Source of the DNA: Muribaculum sp.
Lineage (GTDB): Bacteria > Bacteroidota > Bacteroidia > Bacteroidales > Muribaculaceae
NCBI GenBank assembly: GCA_023666965.1
Contig: JAMPAZ010000001.1
Span: forward strand, 1,102,449 to 1,166,448
Direction: 5' to 3'
Length of the DNA: 64,000 nucleotides
Each line of letters opens with the position of its first letter. Within the stretch, counting starts at the first letter, position 1. Shown piece by piece: positions 46,332-55,885 of this stretch. The notes under the pieces were generated by a model that worked only from the letters and a program-made list of their open reading frames with translations, was not told the DNA's origin and did no database searches. The position numbers were made by a program, and so were the translations under genes.

Positions 46332-47054
46332 CTAAAGATCAATAGATTCCCCGGGTTCGTATAGACAGTGAAATTTTGTGTCGGTAGAATCGTGGAGCGG
46401 ATATGACTTAAAGTCGCAGGCTTTGTCGTGGTCTCCAAAAAAATGCATAGGGAAAAAGTCGCGGACTTTGACAGCTTCGACGAACTGAGCGGCTCCTGAG
46501 GCATAGTCTTTGCCTTGTCTTGGGTCAACCGGGAAGAAGGCTATGTCAAAGTGGTCGTTTTCTTCTTTAATTCGGTGAAGCACCTTTTCAAATTCTAATT
46601 CGGCCTTTTGAACTTCCTTTGGAGTAGACTCTTCATTCCAATGCCAATTATTAAGATCTCCTGCATGGAAAATCTTTTTTCCGTGTTTATCTGTAACGGC
46701 AAAGCTTACTCCTGAGTCGGTCGATCCGAAAGCTTCTACTGTTAGGCCTCCGATGACATTCTCCAGACGATCGCCTGCACTCATTCCCGCGGTAGGGATT
46801 TTTGAGTCGCCATGGCGCTGAAATATGTCGTTTGAGAGGATATATAGGCGTTCGTGGGACTGCCCAAGATTAAAAATGTCGGTGTTGTAATGGTCTTTGT
46901 GGTGGTGACTGACAAAGAATATTACAGGTAGGTCGGGATTCTTCTCAAGAGTCTTAGTTACTGCGTGTGAAGGGTCACGAAAATAGTCAAATACCATTAT
47001 AGCATCTTTCGATGTGACCAAAAATCCGCTATGGTCAAGATAAGTAACTCTCAT
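46332..47054 (-). CDS. MBL-fold metallohydrolase, UlaG-like
   Basis: 240-residue soluble metallo-beta-lactamase fold protein. The metal motif HxHxDH is in FVSHHHKDHYN (near residue 50), with further ligands in FHAGDLNNWHW and MHFFGDHDKA. YLDHSGFLV at the N-terminus is typical of the group. Substrate unknown. It stands alone between rbr and the GSCFA gene. Confidence 0.88.
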   Translation of the reverse strand: MRVTYLDHSGFLVTSKDAIMVFDYFRDPSHAVTKTLEKNPDLPVIFFVSHHHKDHYNTDIFNLGQSHERLYILSNDIFQRHGDSKIPTAGMSAGDRLENVIGGLTVEAFGSTDSGVSFAVTDKHGKKIFHAGDLNNWHWNEESTPKEVQKAELEFEKVLHRIKEENDHFDIAFFPVDPRQGKDYASGAAQFVEAVKVRDFFPMHFFGDHDKACDFKSYPLHDSTDTKFHCLYEPGESIDL

Positions 47055-47173
47055 AACATTTAAAAATTAGTCAGTTTCTTTTATTGTAGGTATTATTTAT
47101 TACCTTAAAGAGAAACATCCGTCGTAATGTCATTGTTCAGAGAGGGGAGGATACGTAGGTGTGGCAGATATGA

Positions 47174-48142
47174 TCATTTATCCGTATCCGTAACATGGAT
47201 ATTTTTAAATATGTGAGCTAAGTCGGGGTATTTATTGGAGAATTCTTCGATGATTTCTGTACGATTTTTTGCGATGCCGTGCAGGGGGCGGTGATTTAAG
47301 CGACGCGTCAGTGATTCGCAAATTTTGGAGTTGTCAATAGTAGTATCGGCCATGAATGACCGGCAAAATTTTTCATAGATATAGTCAATTGCAGTTTCCG
47401 AAGGATGAACCATGTCGGTGGCATAGAAGCGATAGTCTCTCAAATCGTCCATCATTATTTCGTAGGCGGGGAAATAAATAGCCTGCGATGAAAATTCGCC
47501 AATCAGTCTGTCAACGCCTTCTAACAAGGAGGCTTTGCTCAATTGATTGGCATGGGCACCGTCGGCAAGGTGCCTAATCGGACTAATTGTGAATACTATT
47601 TTTAAGTCGGGAAATCTCGCGGACAGTTCACGTAGCATTTTCTTCCAAAGTCCGTATATTTGAGTGGATGAAAGCATCTCTCTGCGGAACATTGACGACG
47701 GCATTTTATGGCAATTAGCTACGACATTATTCCCTTCGACGAGACGGTAAATCCATGCAGTGCCGAATGTGATTATGAGCGTCGATGCCCGACCGATAGA
47801 TTCTACTGATTGCTTTAAGGCATTGTTGATTTTGTGTAATACTTCTTCTTTACTTTCTCCCGAGAATTTTGAGTGGTGGCTAAAACTATGCCATAAGCCA
47901 TTGTGCCGGACTAAATCATTTTCTGTGAAGGGGCGTTCGTACAGTATGTCGAGCAGTGTGGAGGCAATGCTCGCAGGATTATAGAGTGTGCCGCAGGGAT
48001 TTGCGCAACAGTCAAAAAGAGCGTCGGTGAGTCGTGAACCGATATTGTCGGAAAAGCATGAGCCCAGCATTACTACCGACTTGGAGTAGTCTATTAGTCC
48101 TTGATGTCCGGACAAAGGCTGTATCTCAGTTCTGAAAAGCAT
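47174..48142 (-). CDS. GSCFA domain protein (SGNH-hydrolase-like)
   Basis: 322-residue protein. The motif giving the family its name is in VVMLGSCFSDNIGSRL (Ser near residue 28), and DMVHPSETAIDYI supplies the Asp-x-x-His of SGNH hydrolases. Members are thought to act on cell-surface or capsular material, but activity is not established to my knowledge. It follows the PorE-like gene by 22 bases in the S9 peptidase / PorE-like / GSCFA run. Confidence 0.85.
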   Translation of the reverse strand: MLFRTEIQPLSGHQGLIDYSKSVVMLGSCFSDNIGSRLTDALFDCCANPCGTLYNPASIASTLLDILYERPFTENDLVRHNGLWHSFSHHSKFSGESKEEVLHKINNALKQSVESIGRASTLIITFGTAWIYRLVEGNNVVANCHKMPSSMFRREMLSSTQIYGLWKKMLRELSARFPDLKIVFTISPIRHLADGAHANQLSKASLLEGVDRLIGEFSSQAIYFPAYEIMMDDLRDYRFYATDMVHPSETAIDYIYEKFCRSFMADTTIDNSKICESLTRRLNHRPLHGIAKNRTEIIEEFSNKYPDLAHIFKNIHVTDTDK

Positions 48143-48164
48143 AATCTAAAATGTTAAATTAACC

Positions 48165-50153
48165 CTAATACATCTTATAGTCGATGGATAGAACCTGAAA
48201 TTCCGTCCGTCGGTTAATTTGATCGGCTATTTCTTGTTCATCCTCGGGCAAGGCTTCTATATATTCTTCGTTAAGAACGTCGCCTTCTTTAAACTGGGGA
48301 AACTCGCGGGCAAGCTTCTTGGTGATGACTTTTGGACGTGACTTGCCGTAGCCTTGAGGTTGCAGGCGGTCGGGTTTTATGCCTGCTTCAATCAGATAGT
48401 CGATGACCGATTGAGCTCTTCGCTGAGAAAGATTGATGTTGTACTCCTCGCTTCCCCAGCGGTCGGTGTGCGACGCCATTTCAATCGTGACGTTTGGATT
48501 GTCGTGAAGGACCTGGACTATGGAGTCGAGTGCAGTCTTTGACTCCGGACGCAGTGTGGCTTTGTCAAAGTCATAGAATATGTTGTCGACGACATTGGGC
48601 TTATTAATAGACGCGAGAATAAAGTTAACGTTATATTCGGCATCTTCCTCTGCATTGTCGGCCTCAAATTCCTGCTTGGCATTCAGATAGCCTCTTGCGC
48701 CGGCAAGCATCACATATTTAACACCGCGCCTAAGTGGAAATGAAAAAGAGCCGTCGGAACGTCCTACGGCGCGTTGGTTTGAGCCGTCGTTGCCGATAAT
48801 GCGAATAATGGAATTTGGGACGGGTTCTTCGTCTTTGTCAAGAACCATTCCGCTTATGTTTATCTTTAAATCGGGGAGTATAAATGAGTAAATGTGGTCA
48901 TATCCACGGCCGTCGGTGCGGTTGGATGAGAAAAATCCACTTTCACCCTCGCCAAAGGTTATTCCGAAGTCGTCAGCAGCAGAATTTACCGGTATGCCCA
49001 TATTCTCTACTAACCATCCTCCCGAGGGCGTAAGGCGTGCTCTGAAAATGTCAAGGCCTCCTAATCCGGCATGTCCATTTGAAGAGAAGTACAGCAGGCT
49101 GTCGGATCGCACGTATGGGAATTCTTCGTCGCCTTCGGTGTTTATAAACTCACCTAAATTTTCAAGCGAACCGACTCTTTCGTGAAGATTAATACGCCAG
49201 AGATCTTTTCCACCGTAGCCTCCGGGCATGTCTGACGTGAAGTAAAGCCATTGTCCATCAGGAGAAACGGCAGGATGGCCGTAGTTGGACAGTGTGTCGG
49301 CGGTGATGTCGAATTTTACAGGGGCGCTCCATTGGGCATCGGATCTTTGCGAGGTATAGATCTCCACACCCGTGTGGCTGTTTGGCTCTCGGCGTGCGCG
49401 TGTAAGGTACATTGTCGAGCCGTCGGGAGTGAATGAGATTATTCCTTCTTCATGTTCGGTGTTCAATTCTCCTTCGACAGGTTCCGGTCGGGTCCACTCG
49501 CCACGCTCATTTTTACGCGACCACCATATATCGCTCTTTTTCATGCCGGTAATCTCGCTGCGATGGTTTCCCGTCACTTTTTCGTTTGTAGTAGTGAAAT
49601 ATAAGGCATCATGCGATTTGTCGAGAAACATAGGAGAGAAGTCCGCACGTCGTGAATTGAAGAGCTTGGCTTGCTTAACGATATAGCGTGTAGGGGTCTC
49701 TTTTGCTTTGAGTCCGATTCGGCAACCTGCAATGCCGGTTTCGGCAGTTTTCGCCGCTTTCGGAGAATTGGATAGAAATTCTTCATAGGCGGCTATGGCT
49801 TCTTTATATTTGCCCTCGGCTTGGAGAGTCTGCCCGAGATAAAGAATGGCCATCGAATCCGGATAGCCGTAGCGGATGGCATTTTGATAGGCGGCTGATG
49901 CTCTCGCGTTCATGTTCAAACGCCTGTAGCATTCTGCCATTTTGAATGCCACTTCTCCACGTTGCTGACGCTCTTCGCGCTTGGTCAGCTTATTGTAGAC
50001 TTTTCGGTAGGTTCGGGAAGCGTCGTAGTATTCGCCACGCTCCATCTGTTCGTTGGCTACAGATAGTTTAGCTCCTCCGCATCCTGTAGTCAGGATACAG
50101 AGGAGACAAATACTTAGTGAGATATATAATGTGCGCATATACTGATAACGCAT
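48165..50153 (-). CDS. PorE-like OmpA-family lipoprotein of the type IX secretion system
   Basis: 662-residue outer-membrane lipoprotein. Lipobox LTTGC ends the signal near residue 25. Domain order is TPR repeats (about 30-130), a PD40/WD40-type propeller (about 145-395; repeats such as GHPAVSPDGQWLYFTSD and YVRSDSLLYFSSNGH), a carboxypeptidase-regulatory-like domain (about 430-510) and an OmpA peptidoglycan-binding domain (about 530-650; MASHTDRWGSEEYN, LSQRRAQSVIDYLI). This is the architecture of PorE (PG1058) of Porphyromonas gingivalis. A second Met at residue 6 could be the start. Other T9SS genes are not in the window. Confidence 0.83.
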   Translation of the reverse strand: MRYQYMRTLYISLSICLLCILTTGCGGAKLSVANEQMERGEYYDASRTYRKVYNKLTKREERQQRGEVAFKMAECYRRLNMNARASAAYQNAIRYGYPDSMAILYLGQTLQAEGKYKEAIAAYEEFLSNSPKAAKTAETGIAGCRIGLKAKETPTRYIVKQAKLFNSRRADFSPMFLDKSHDALYFTTTNEKVTGNHRSEITGMKKSDIWWSRKNERGEWTRPEPVEGELNTEHEEGIISFTPDGSTMYLTRARREPNSHTGVEIYTSQRSDAQWSAPVKFDITADTLSNYGHPAVSPDGQWLYFTSDMPGGYGGKDLWRINLHERVGSLENLGEFINTEGDEEFPYVRSDSLLYFSSNGHAGLGGLDIFRARLTPSGGWLVENMGIPVNSAADDFGITFGEGESGFFSSNRTDGRGYDHIYSFILPDLKINISGMVLDKDEEPVPNSIIRIIGNDGSNQRAVGRSDGSFSFPLRRGVKYVMLAGARGYLNAKQEFEADNAEEDAEYNVNFILASINKPNVVDNIFYDFDKATLRPESKTALDSIVQVLHDNPNVTIEMASHTDRWGSEEYNINLSQRRAQSVIDYLIEAGIKPDRLQPQGYGKSRPKVITKKLAREFPQFKEGDVLNEEYIEALPEDEQEIADQINRRTEFQVLSIDYKMY

Positions 50154-50170
50154 ACTGTGCCCACATTATT

Positions 50171-52426
50171 TTATCTATATCTGACTTCCGACCAGGCTGG
50201 CGGATTTACACCCAGAAGATGGCGGACGAAAAAGTCATAGCGTTTGTGCTCGCCAAAATCCTCGCCCATCGTATGGCGGGCTCCAGGAATAACAACAAGT
50301 TCAAAGTCTTTGTTAGCCTTGATTAACGCATTAACAACCTGCATGGTCGAAGCGGGATCGACATTGTCGTCCATTTCGCCAACGACGAGCATAAGCGGAC
50401 GCTGCAGCAGATGTGCGTTTTCTACGTTGGAAGCTTTAATGTAAGAGTCGTTAATCGGGTATCCGAGCCATAATTCGTTCCACCATATTTTATCCATGCG
50501 GTTGTCGTGGCAGCCACAAGCGGAATAGGCGGCTTTGTAAAATTCAGGGTGGTGTAGTACGGCTGTTGTGGATTCTTGTCCACCGGCTGAGCATCCGAAA
50601 ATGCCAACTCGGTCGAGATCCATATAAGGGTATTTCTTCCCCGCCTCCTTAATCCATGCGATATGATCTGGAAGTCCGGCATCGACGAGGTTTTGATGGC
50701 AGATATTCTCAAATTCGCGTGACCGGAATGATGTGCCCATGCCATCGACCATGACTACAATGAATCCGAGTTCCGACAAGGATGTCATCCACCAATTGTA
50801 TGGTTGGAACGACTTGGGAACGTAGTGATCGCCGGGTCCTTGATATATGTATTCAATTACAGGATACTTTTTGTTCGGGTCGAAGTTTGTAGGACGATAG
50901 ATTAGTCCCCACATTTGGGTCTTGCCGTCGCGGCCGGGAGCGGCGAATACTTCAGGAGCTTCCCAACCGGCTTGAACTAACTCGGAAATGTCGGCATCGG
51001 CAATGTCCATTATTACATCGCCGGTTACGGCATCCCGCAGTTTTGTTACCGGAGCCTCGGAAATAGTTGAATACGTGTCGACCAAGTATTTCATGTCGGG
51101 AGAGAATGTCGCTTTATGGTGACCTTTTGCCGGAGTTAAGTCGGTCATTCCTGTCCCATCGAAATTAATTGAATAGTAGCGGATATGGTAGGGATCTTCA
51201 TCGGTGTTGACCCCATTTGCCGAGAAGAAGATCTTCTCGTTTTTTTCATCTACTTTGACGATATCGCGGACGTACCATTGACCCTTCGTGATTTGGTGGG
51301 TGGGCTTTGCTGTGGCGCGGTCATACATATATAGGTGGTTCCAGTTATCGCGTTCGCTGCTCCAGATCATGCGCTTTTCGTCGCTAAGCATCTGCCTGAA
51401 TATGCGCGGATAGTTGACATATTTGTCGGATGTCTCTTCAACAAGAGGGCGAACACTTCCGTCTATTGCCGACATTTCGAGTACGCGGTATACTTGATGT
51501 CCCCGTTGATTGTATTCGAATGTTATGCCTTTGCTGTCAGCGTTCCAGGATGGACCGTTCAGATCGTATTGCTTGTCGAAGAGCTTTGTGTCGGGAATCA
51601 ATGCTTCACCGCTTTCGACATCGTAAATGCACGGGAGTTTGAACCTGAGCTCGTCGCCGGGTTTGGCATATTCCTGCTTGTGCAGTATAGGCTGAAGCTG
51701 AGTCGAGGGAGAAGATTCGACGTAGTAGACATAGCGCTTTTCTCCGGCAGGGCGTATCTTGCAGGTCGCTATCTTTTTGCTGTCGGGGGACCATGACAAG
51801 TATGATGAATAGTAGTTGCCGAGTGTACCGTCGTAGCTGAGTTGTCTCTCTTTACCGGTAGCCCAATTGTAGACATAAATGTTGTTGTCTTTGACGTATG
51901 CAGATTTGGACCTGTCAGGTGAGGGATATTGCCAGCCTCCCTTCTCATCGTTGACTACCATCCAATGTGGACGTTGTGGTTGAGCGGGTAATTCTCCATT
52001 ATCGGTAAGAGTGCCTTTCTTATTGTTGACGAAAGTCCAGGAATGATTGCTGTAGTTGAACTTTAATGTATCAAGCGTGGGGGTAGCGGTCAATCGGTCG
52101 AGCCACAAAGCCGAGGCTTTAATCTCTTTGCCGGTAGCTTTAGACAGTTCCGAAGCTAATCTATTTTGATCAAACATCGAGGTGCGGGACTTTTTCTTGG
52201 CATCAATGACGGTAAATGTGCGTCCATTTTTTGACTCGTCGACATACCAGAACTTGTCGGTGCCTCTAATCCACGATGGAGTTGGAGCTGCATTATAGAC
52301 ATGGCGCGAGCTATATTTGTCGCGTAGCGAGTATGCACGGTTGTAGTCGTCGAGTGTCCCTTGCGCGTAGGCAGATGATGTACTTAGAATTGTGAATAAA
52401 ATTAAAAACTGTTTATGAAAATTCAT
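50171..52426 (-). CDS. S9 family peptidase, dipeptidyl peptidase IV type
   Basis: Secreted or periplasmic prolyl oligopeptidase-family exopeptidase. I place the start at ATG 52426 (MNFHKQFLILFTILSTSSAY, signal peptide); the longer frame to 52546 crosses into the priA promoter region and is not plausible. A beta-propeller with repeats such as WSPDSKKIATCK fills about residues 60-490. The hydrolase domain has the nucleophile in FGCSAGGQEST, Asp in GEMDDNVDP and His in PGARHTMGE. About 751 residues. PorE-like gene follows after 17 bases. Exact cleavage preference is not known. Confidence 0.9.
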   Translation of the reverse strand: MNFHKQFLILFTILSTSSAYAQGTLDDYNRAYSLRDKYSSRHVYNAAPTPSWIRGTDKFWYVDESKNGRTFTVIDAKKKSRTSMFDQNRLASELSKATGKEIKASALWLDRLTATPTLDTLKFNYSNHSWTFVNNKKGTLTDNGELPAQPQRPHWMVVNDEKGGWQYPSPDRSKSAYVKDNNIYVYNWATGKERQLSYDGTLGNYYSSYLSWSPDSKKIATCKIRPAGEKRYVYYVESSPSTQLQPILHKQEYAKPGDELRFKLPCIYDVESGEALIPDTKLFDKQYDLNGPSWNADSKGITFEYNQRGHQVYRVLEMSAIDGSVRPLVEETSDKYVNYPRIFRQMLSDEKRMIWSSERDNWNHLYMYDRATAKPTHQITKGQWYVRDIVKVDEKNEKIFFSANGVNTDEDPYHIRYYSINFDGTGMTDLTPAKGHHKATFSPDMKYLVDTYSTISEAPVTKLRDAVTGDVIMDIADADISELVQAGWEAPEVFAAPGRDGKTQMWGLIYRPTNFDPNKKYPVIEYIYQGPGDHYVPKSFQPYNWWMTSLSELGFIVVMVDGMGTSFRSREFENICHQNLVDAGLPDHIAWIKEAGKKYPYMDLDRVGIFGCSAGGQESTTAVLHHPEFYKAAYSACGCHDNRMDKIWWNELWLGYPINDSYIKASNVENAHLLQRPLMLVVGEMDDNVDPASTMQVVNALIKANKDFELVVIPGARHTMGEDFGEHKRYDFFVRHLLGVNPPAWSEVRYR

Positions 52427-52456
52427 GATTTTATGATTGGTTATTTTACGTGGATG

Positions 52457-52464
52457 CAAATATA
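52457..52464 (-). promoter_or_regulatory. -7 box of the S9 peptidase operon
   Basis: TATATTTG on the minus strand, about 31 bases before the chosen start at 52426. This supports the downstream start. A plus-strand TAACTTTA (one mismatch) for priA lies 15 bases away, so the two divergent promoters sit close together. Confidence 0.5.
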
Positions 52465-52511
52465 CGAAATTTTGAGTAACTTTACGCAGTCTAAAGGTAA
52501 TACGCATAACT

Positions 52512-54995
52512 ATGACACAGAAGTATCGACTTTTTGCGGAGGTCATACTCCCTTTGCCGCTTTACGGAACATTTACTTACGGAGTTCCCGAAGAGATGGA
52601 GTCGCGTGTGGCTGTGGGATGTCGTGCTGTCGTGCCGTTCGGACGACGGAAATATTATACCGCGATAGTGTCTGCCATTACACCGGTGGCTCCTTCCGGA
52701 TTTGAAGTGAAGGAGATTCTAAGTTTGCTTGACGATGGCCCGATTCTCCGTCATCCGCAGCTGAAACTATGGAGTTGGATTTCTGAATATTATTTGTGTG
52801 CAATCGGCGATGTATATAAGGCGGCAGTCCCAGCCGGACTGAAAGTCGAAAGCGAAACGTTTGTGGAGCTTAATCCCGACTACGAAGAGGCTGAAAGTAA
52901 TCGCCTTAATGAGCGGGAAATTGTAGTAGTCCAGTCGCTTGACCATAATGGAAAGATGACCGTGGCGGAGATTGAGAAAAAGACCGGATTATCGCATCTT
53001 GAGACTCTTATGCCCAAACTTGTCGAGAAAGGCATTGTGATGGTTTCAGAGAAGTTGGTAGAGCGGTATAGATCCAAGAAAGAGATTAGAATCAAACTGG
53101 CAGTAGACCGCGATGACAATGAATTTCTGCATCGAGCATTCGATTCAGTAAAAGGCGCGAAAAAGCAGGAGCAATTGCTTATAGCGTTGCTTGATAAATT
53201 AAATAAGAACAGAACGCTCGGCTTGCCTCCGGAAGTCCCGAGAAATCAATTGTTAGATGAAACCGGCTTGAGTCCTGCCATCGTTGCCGCCTTGGCGACA
53301 AAGGGTGTGGTGGAAATTGTTGTACGTGAGATTAACAGATTTTATTATCCGGGCACTTCAATCGGACAGTTGCCAAAATTGAGCGACGCTCAAAACGCGG
53401 CCCTCGATGAGATACATAAATTGTTTTTGGTAAAGGAGACGATATTATTGCATGGGGTCACATCGAGTGGGAAAACCGAGATATATCAGCATTTAATAGA
53501 CTATGCAATGAAGTATGGCAAACAGGTGCTGTATCTTGTACCTGAAATTGCGCTTACAACTCAGCTTACTCACAGACTTCAGAAAGTGTTTGGAGAGAAA
53601 GTGGTGATTTACCATTCTAAATTTTCCGACAACGAACGGGTGGATATCTGGAAGCGTCTATTGCACGACTCATCGCCTTGTGTGGTTATTGGAGCCCGGT
53701 CATCCGTATTCCTTCCATTTGCAAAGCTCGGACTTGTTATCGTTGATGAAGAGCATGAGTCGAGCTACAAGCAGTATGACCCCGCGCCTCGATATAATGC
53801 GCGTGATACAGCGATGGTGCTTGCGTCAATGCATGGCGCAAAGACTCTTTTAGGGAGTGCGACCCCGTCGGTTGAAACTTACTACAAAGCCATTAATGGA
53901 CGTTACGGACTTGTAGAACTCCTGAAACGGTATGAGGATCTTAAAATGCCTCGTATAGAGTTTGTCGACATCGCGGATGATAAGAAACGCGGACGTTTGT
54001 CGGGTCTCTTGACTGCCCGGCTTTTGTCGGTGACGCACGAGGCTCTCGAAAAAGGAGAGCAGGTCATAATGTTCCATAACCGACGAGGATTTGCTCCCAT
54101 AGTGACGTGTAAGCAATGTGCATACGTGCCAAAATGTCAGAATTGCGACGTGTCTCTGACATATCACCGCAGGGCAGGGGAGATGGTCTGCCATTATTGT
54201 GGTGCAAGCTATAAACTGCCTACCATTTGTCCGTCGTGTCGCGAACCTGCCATTGAGACTTACGGTTATGGCACTGAACGGATAGAAGATATTGCTGATG
54301 CATCATTCCCGAATGCTAAAATTCTGCGAATGGATCTTGATACCACAAGGAATAAGGATTCGTATGAAAATATTATATCTGACTTCTCGAAAGGTAAGGC
54401 ACAAATCCTTGTAGGAACCCAGATGGTCACTAAAGGTCTTGACTTTGACGGGGTGAGCGTGGTTGGGGTTCTGAATGCTGACAGTATCATTAATTTCCCG
54501 GACTTCCGGTCATCTGAGCGGGCATTTAATATGCTTGAACAGGTGTCAGGCAGAGCCGGTAGACGATATAAACAAGGGCTTGTGGTCGTTCAGACTTCAC
54601 ATCCTGAACACCCTGTCCTGAGGTTTCTGCAATCGCATGACTATAAGAGTTATTTCGAGTACGAACTTAATGAGCGTCGGAAATACTGCTATCCACCGTT
54701 CACGCGAATAATAAATGTCTACCTGAAGCATCGCGACGAGTCGGAGTTAATAGTTGCCTCGGCAGATTTCACGTCAAAGTTGAGGGGTTTGTTCGGGTCG
54801 AGAGTATTTGGCCCGGAAGAGCCGCACGTGTCAAGGATCCAGTCGTTGTATATAAGGAAAATCATGCTTAAAATAGAGGTTGAAGCGTCGATGCGTAAAG
54901 TCAAAGATGTTCTTCGGTCGGCCTATGAGACCTTTGTCTGTGAAAATACAAGGTTTAAATCCCTGATAGTATACTACGACGTCGATCCGATGTAG
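52512..54995 (+). CDS. priA: Primosomal protein N' (replication restart helicase PriA)
   Basis: 3'-5' helicase that reloads the replisome at repaired forks. N-terminal 3'BD (PLPLYGTFTYGVPEEM) and winged-helix parts are followed by Walker A GVTSSGKTEIYQ, DEEH (IVDEEHESSY) and late motifs GTQMVTKGLDFD and QVSGRAGRR. Zinc cysteines lie in CKQCAYVPKCQNCD and CHYCGASYKLPTICPSC. 827 residues is usual for Bacteroidetes (E. coli 732). Divergent from the S9 peptidase gene. Confidence 0.96.
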   Translation: MTQKYRLFAEVILPLPLYGTFTYGVPEEMESRVAVGCRAVVPFGRRKYYTAIVSAITPVAPSGFEVKEILSLLDDGPILRHPQLKLWSWISEYYLCAIGDVYKAAVPAGLKVESETFVELNPDYEEAESNRLNEREIVVVQSLDHNGKMTVAEIEKKTGLSHLETLMPKLVEKGIVMVSEKLVERYRSKKEIRIKLAVDRDDNEFLHRAFDSVKGAKKQEQLLIALLDKLNKNRTLGLPPEVPRNQLLDETGLSPAIVAALATKGVVEIVVREINRFYYPGTSIGQLPKLSDAQNAALDEIHKLFLVKETILLHGVTSSGKTEIYQHLIDYAMKYGKQVLYLVPEIALTTQLTHRLQKVFGEKVVIYHSKFSDNERVDIWKRLLHDSSPCVVIGARSSVFLPFAKLGLVIVDEEHESSYKQYDPAPRYNARDTAMVLASMHGAKTLLGSATPSVETYYKAINGRYGLVELLKRYEDLKMPRIEFVDIADDKKRGRLSGLLTARLLSVTHEALEKGEQVIMFHNRRGFAPIVTCKQCAYVPKCQNCDVSLTYHRRAGEMVCHYCGASYKLPTICPSCREPAIETYGYGTERIEDIADASFPNAKILRMDLDTTRNKDSYENIISDFSKGKAQILVGTQMVTKGLDFDGVSVVGVLNADSIINFPDFRSSERAFNMLEQVSGRAGRRYKQGLVVVQTSHPEHPVLRFLQSHDYKSYFEYELNERRKYCYPPFTRIINVYLKHRDESELIVASADFTSKLRGLFGSRVFGPEEPHVSRIQSLYIRKIMLKIEVEASMRKVKDVLRSAYETFVCENTRFKSLIVYYDVDPM

Positions 54996-55096
54996 ATTAT
55001 GGCAAGCGTCGATAGCAATTTTGCGGATGCATACATACTGAATTAGGATTAATTAACCAAAAATCTGTGTGAAACAAGCATAAAAGACGTGCTATT

Positions 55097-55130
55097 TTAG
55101 TACGAAATGCAGATTTAATTTATAACTTTG
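55097..55130 (+). promoter_or_regulatory. Promoter of the Crp/Fnr gene
   Basis: TAACTTTG at 55123-55130 is a full TAnnTTTG match, 38 bases before the ATG. TTAG at 55097-55100 is a weak -33 candidate (22-base spacing). Confidence 0.5.
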
Positions 55131-55167
55131 CAAAGTGTGTTTTATAACATAGCTGCACAGCATTGGA

Positions 55168-55869
55168 ATGATTAAAAAAAGTACATTAGAAAAAGTAATT
55201 CAAGAGGATCTTTCCGAACTTTGGTCAATACTCGACGGAGATGAGAAGCGTAGGATTGTAGACAATTTTACGACTCAGACATTTAAAAAGAATCAGATAA
55301 TATATGCTGAGAAGGAGATGCCTGAATATCTCTGGTGTCTGTTGAAAGGAAAGGTTAAATTGTATAAGGATGGTATCGGAGGCCGTCAGCAGATTCTGAG
55401 GCTAATCCGGCCCGTTCAATATTTTGGCTATCGTGCATATTTTGCTGAGGAGCCATACGTCAGCACGGCCGCGGCGTTCGAGCCATCGACTCTGGGATGT
55501 GTGCCTATGTCTGTAGTAAAAGATTTGATTCATAATAACATAAAGTTGGCTTGGTTTTTTATCCATGAACTTTCTCGGAATCTGGGCGGGTCAGACACTA
55601 AAATAGTCAATCTGACGCAGAAGCATATTCGCGGACGGCTCGCAGAAGCTCTAATCGCTTTGAGAGACAGCTATGGATATGAGGATGACAATGCCACACT
55701 TAAGATATATATGGCGAGGGAAGATCTTGCAAATTTGTCTAATATGACCACATCCAATGCCATAAGGACTTTGTCCGGATTTGTAAATGAAAAAATTCTA
55801 ATAGTCGATGGTCGAAGGATTAAGATTATGAATGAACCCGTATTGCGCAAAATCAGCAAATTTGGGTGA
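55168..55869 (+). CDS. Crp/Fnr family transcriptional regulator
   Basis: 233-residue regulator. An N-terminal cyclic-nucleotide-binding-like domain (about 30-140; YLWCLLKGKVKLYKDGIGGR, IRPVQYFGYRAYFAEE) is followed by a helix-turn-helix of the Crp type (about 165-225; REDLANLSNMTTSNAIRTLS). There is no N-terminal cysteine cluster, so it is not an Fnr-like iron-sulfur sensor. Target genes and ligand unknown. Its 3' end faces menE with a 16-base gap. Confidence 0.9.
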   Translation: MIKKSTLEKVIQEDLSELWSILDGDEKRRIVDNFTTQTFKKNQIIYAEKEMPEYLWCLLKGKVKLYKDGIGGRQQILRLIRPVQYFGYRAYFAEEPYVSTAAAFEPSTLGCVPMSVVKDLIHNNIKLAWFFIHELSRNLGGSDTKIVNLTQKHIRGRLAEALIALRDSYGYEDDNATLKIYMAREDLANLSNMTTSNAIRTLSGFVNEKILIVDGRRIKIMNEPVLRKISKFG

Positions 55870-55885
55870 TGTTTTACAGTGGGGT

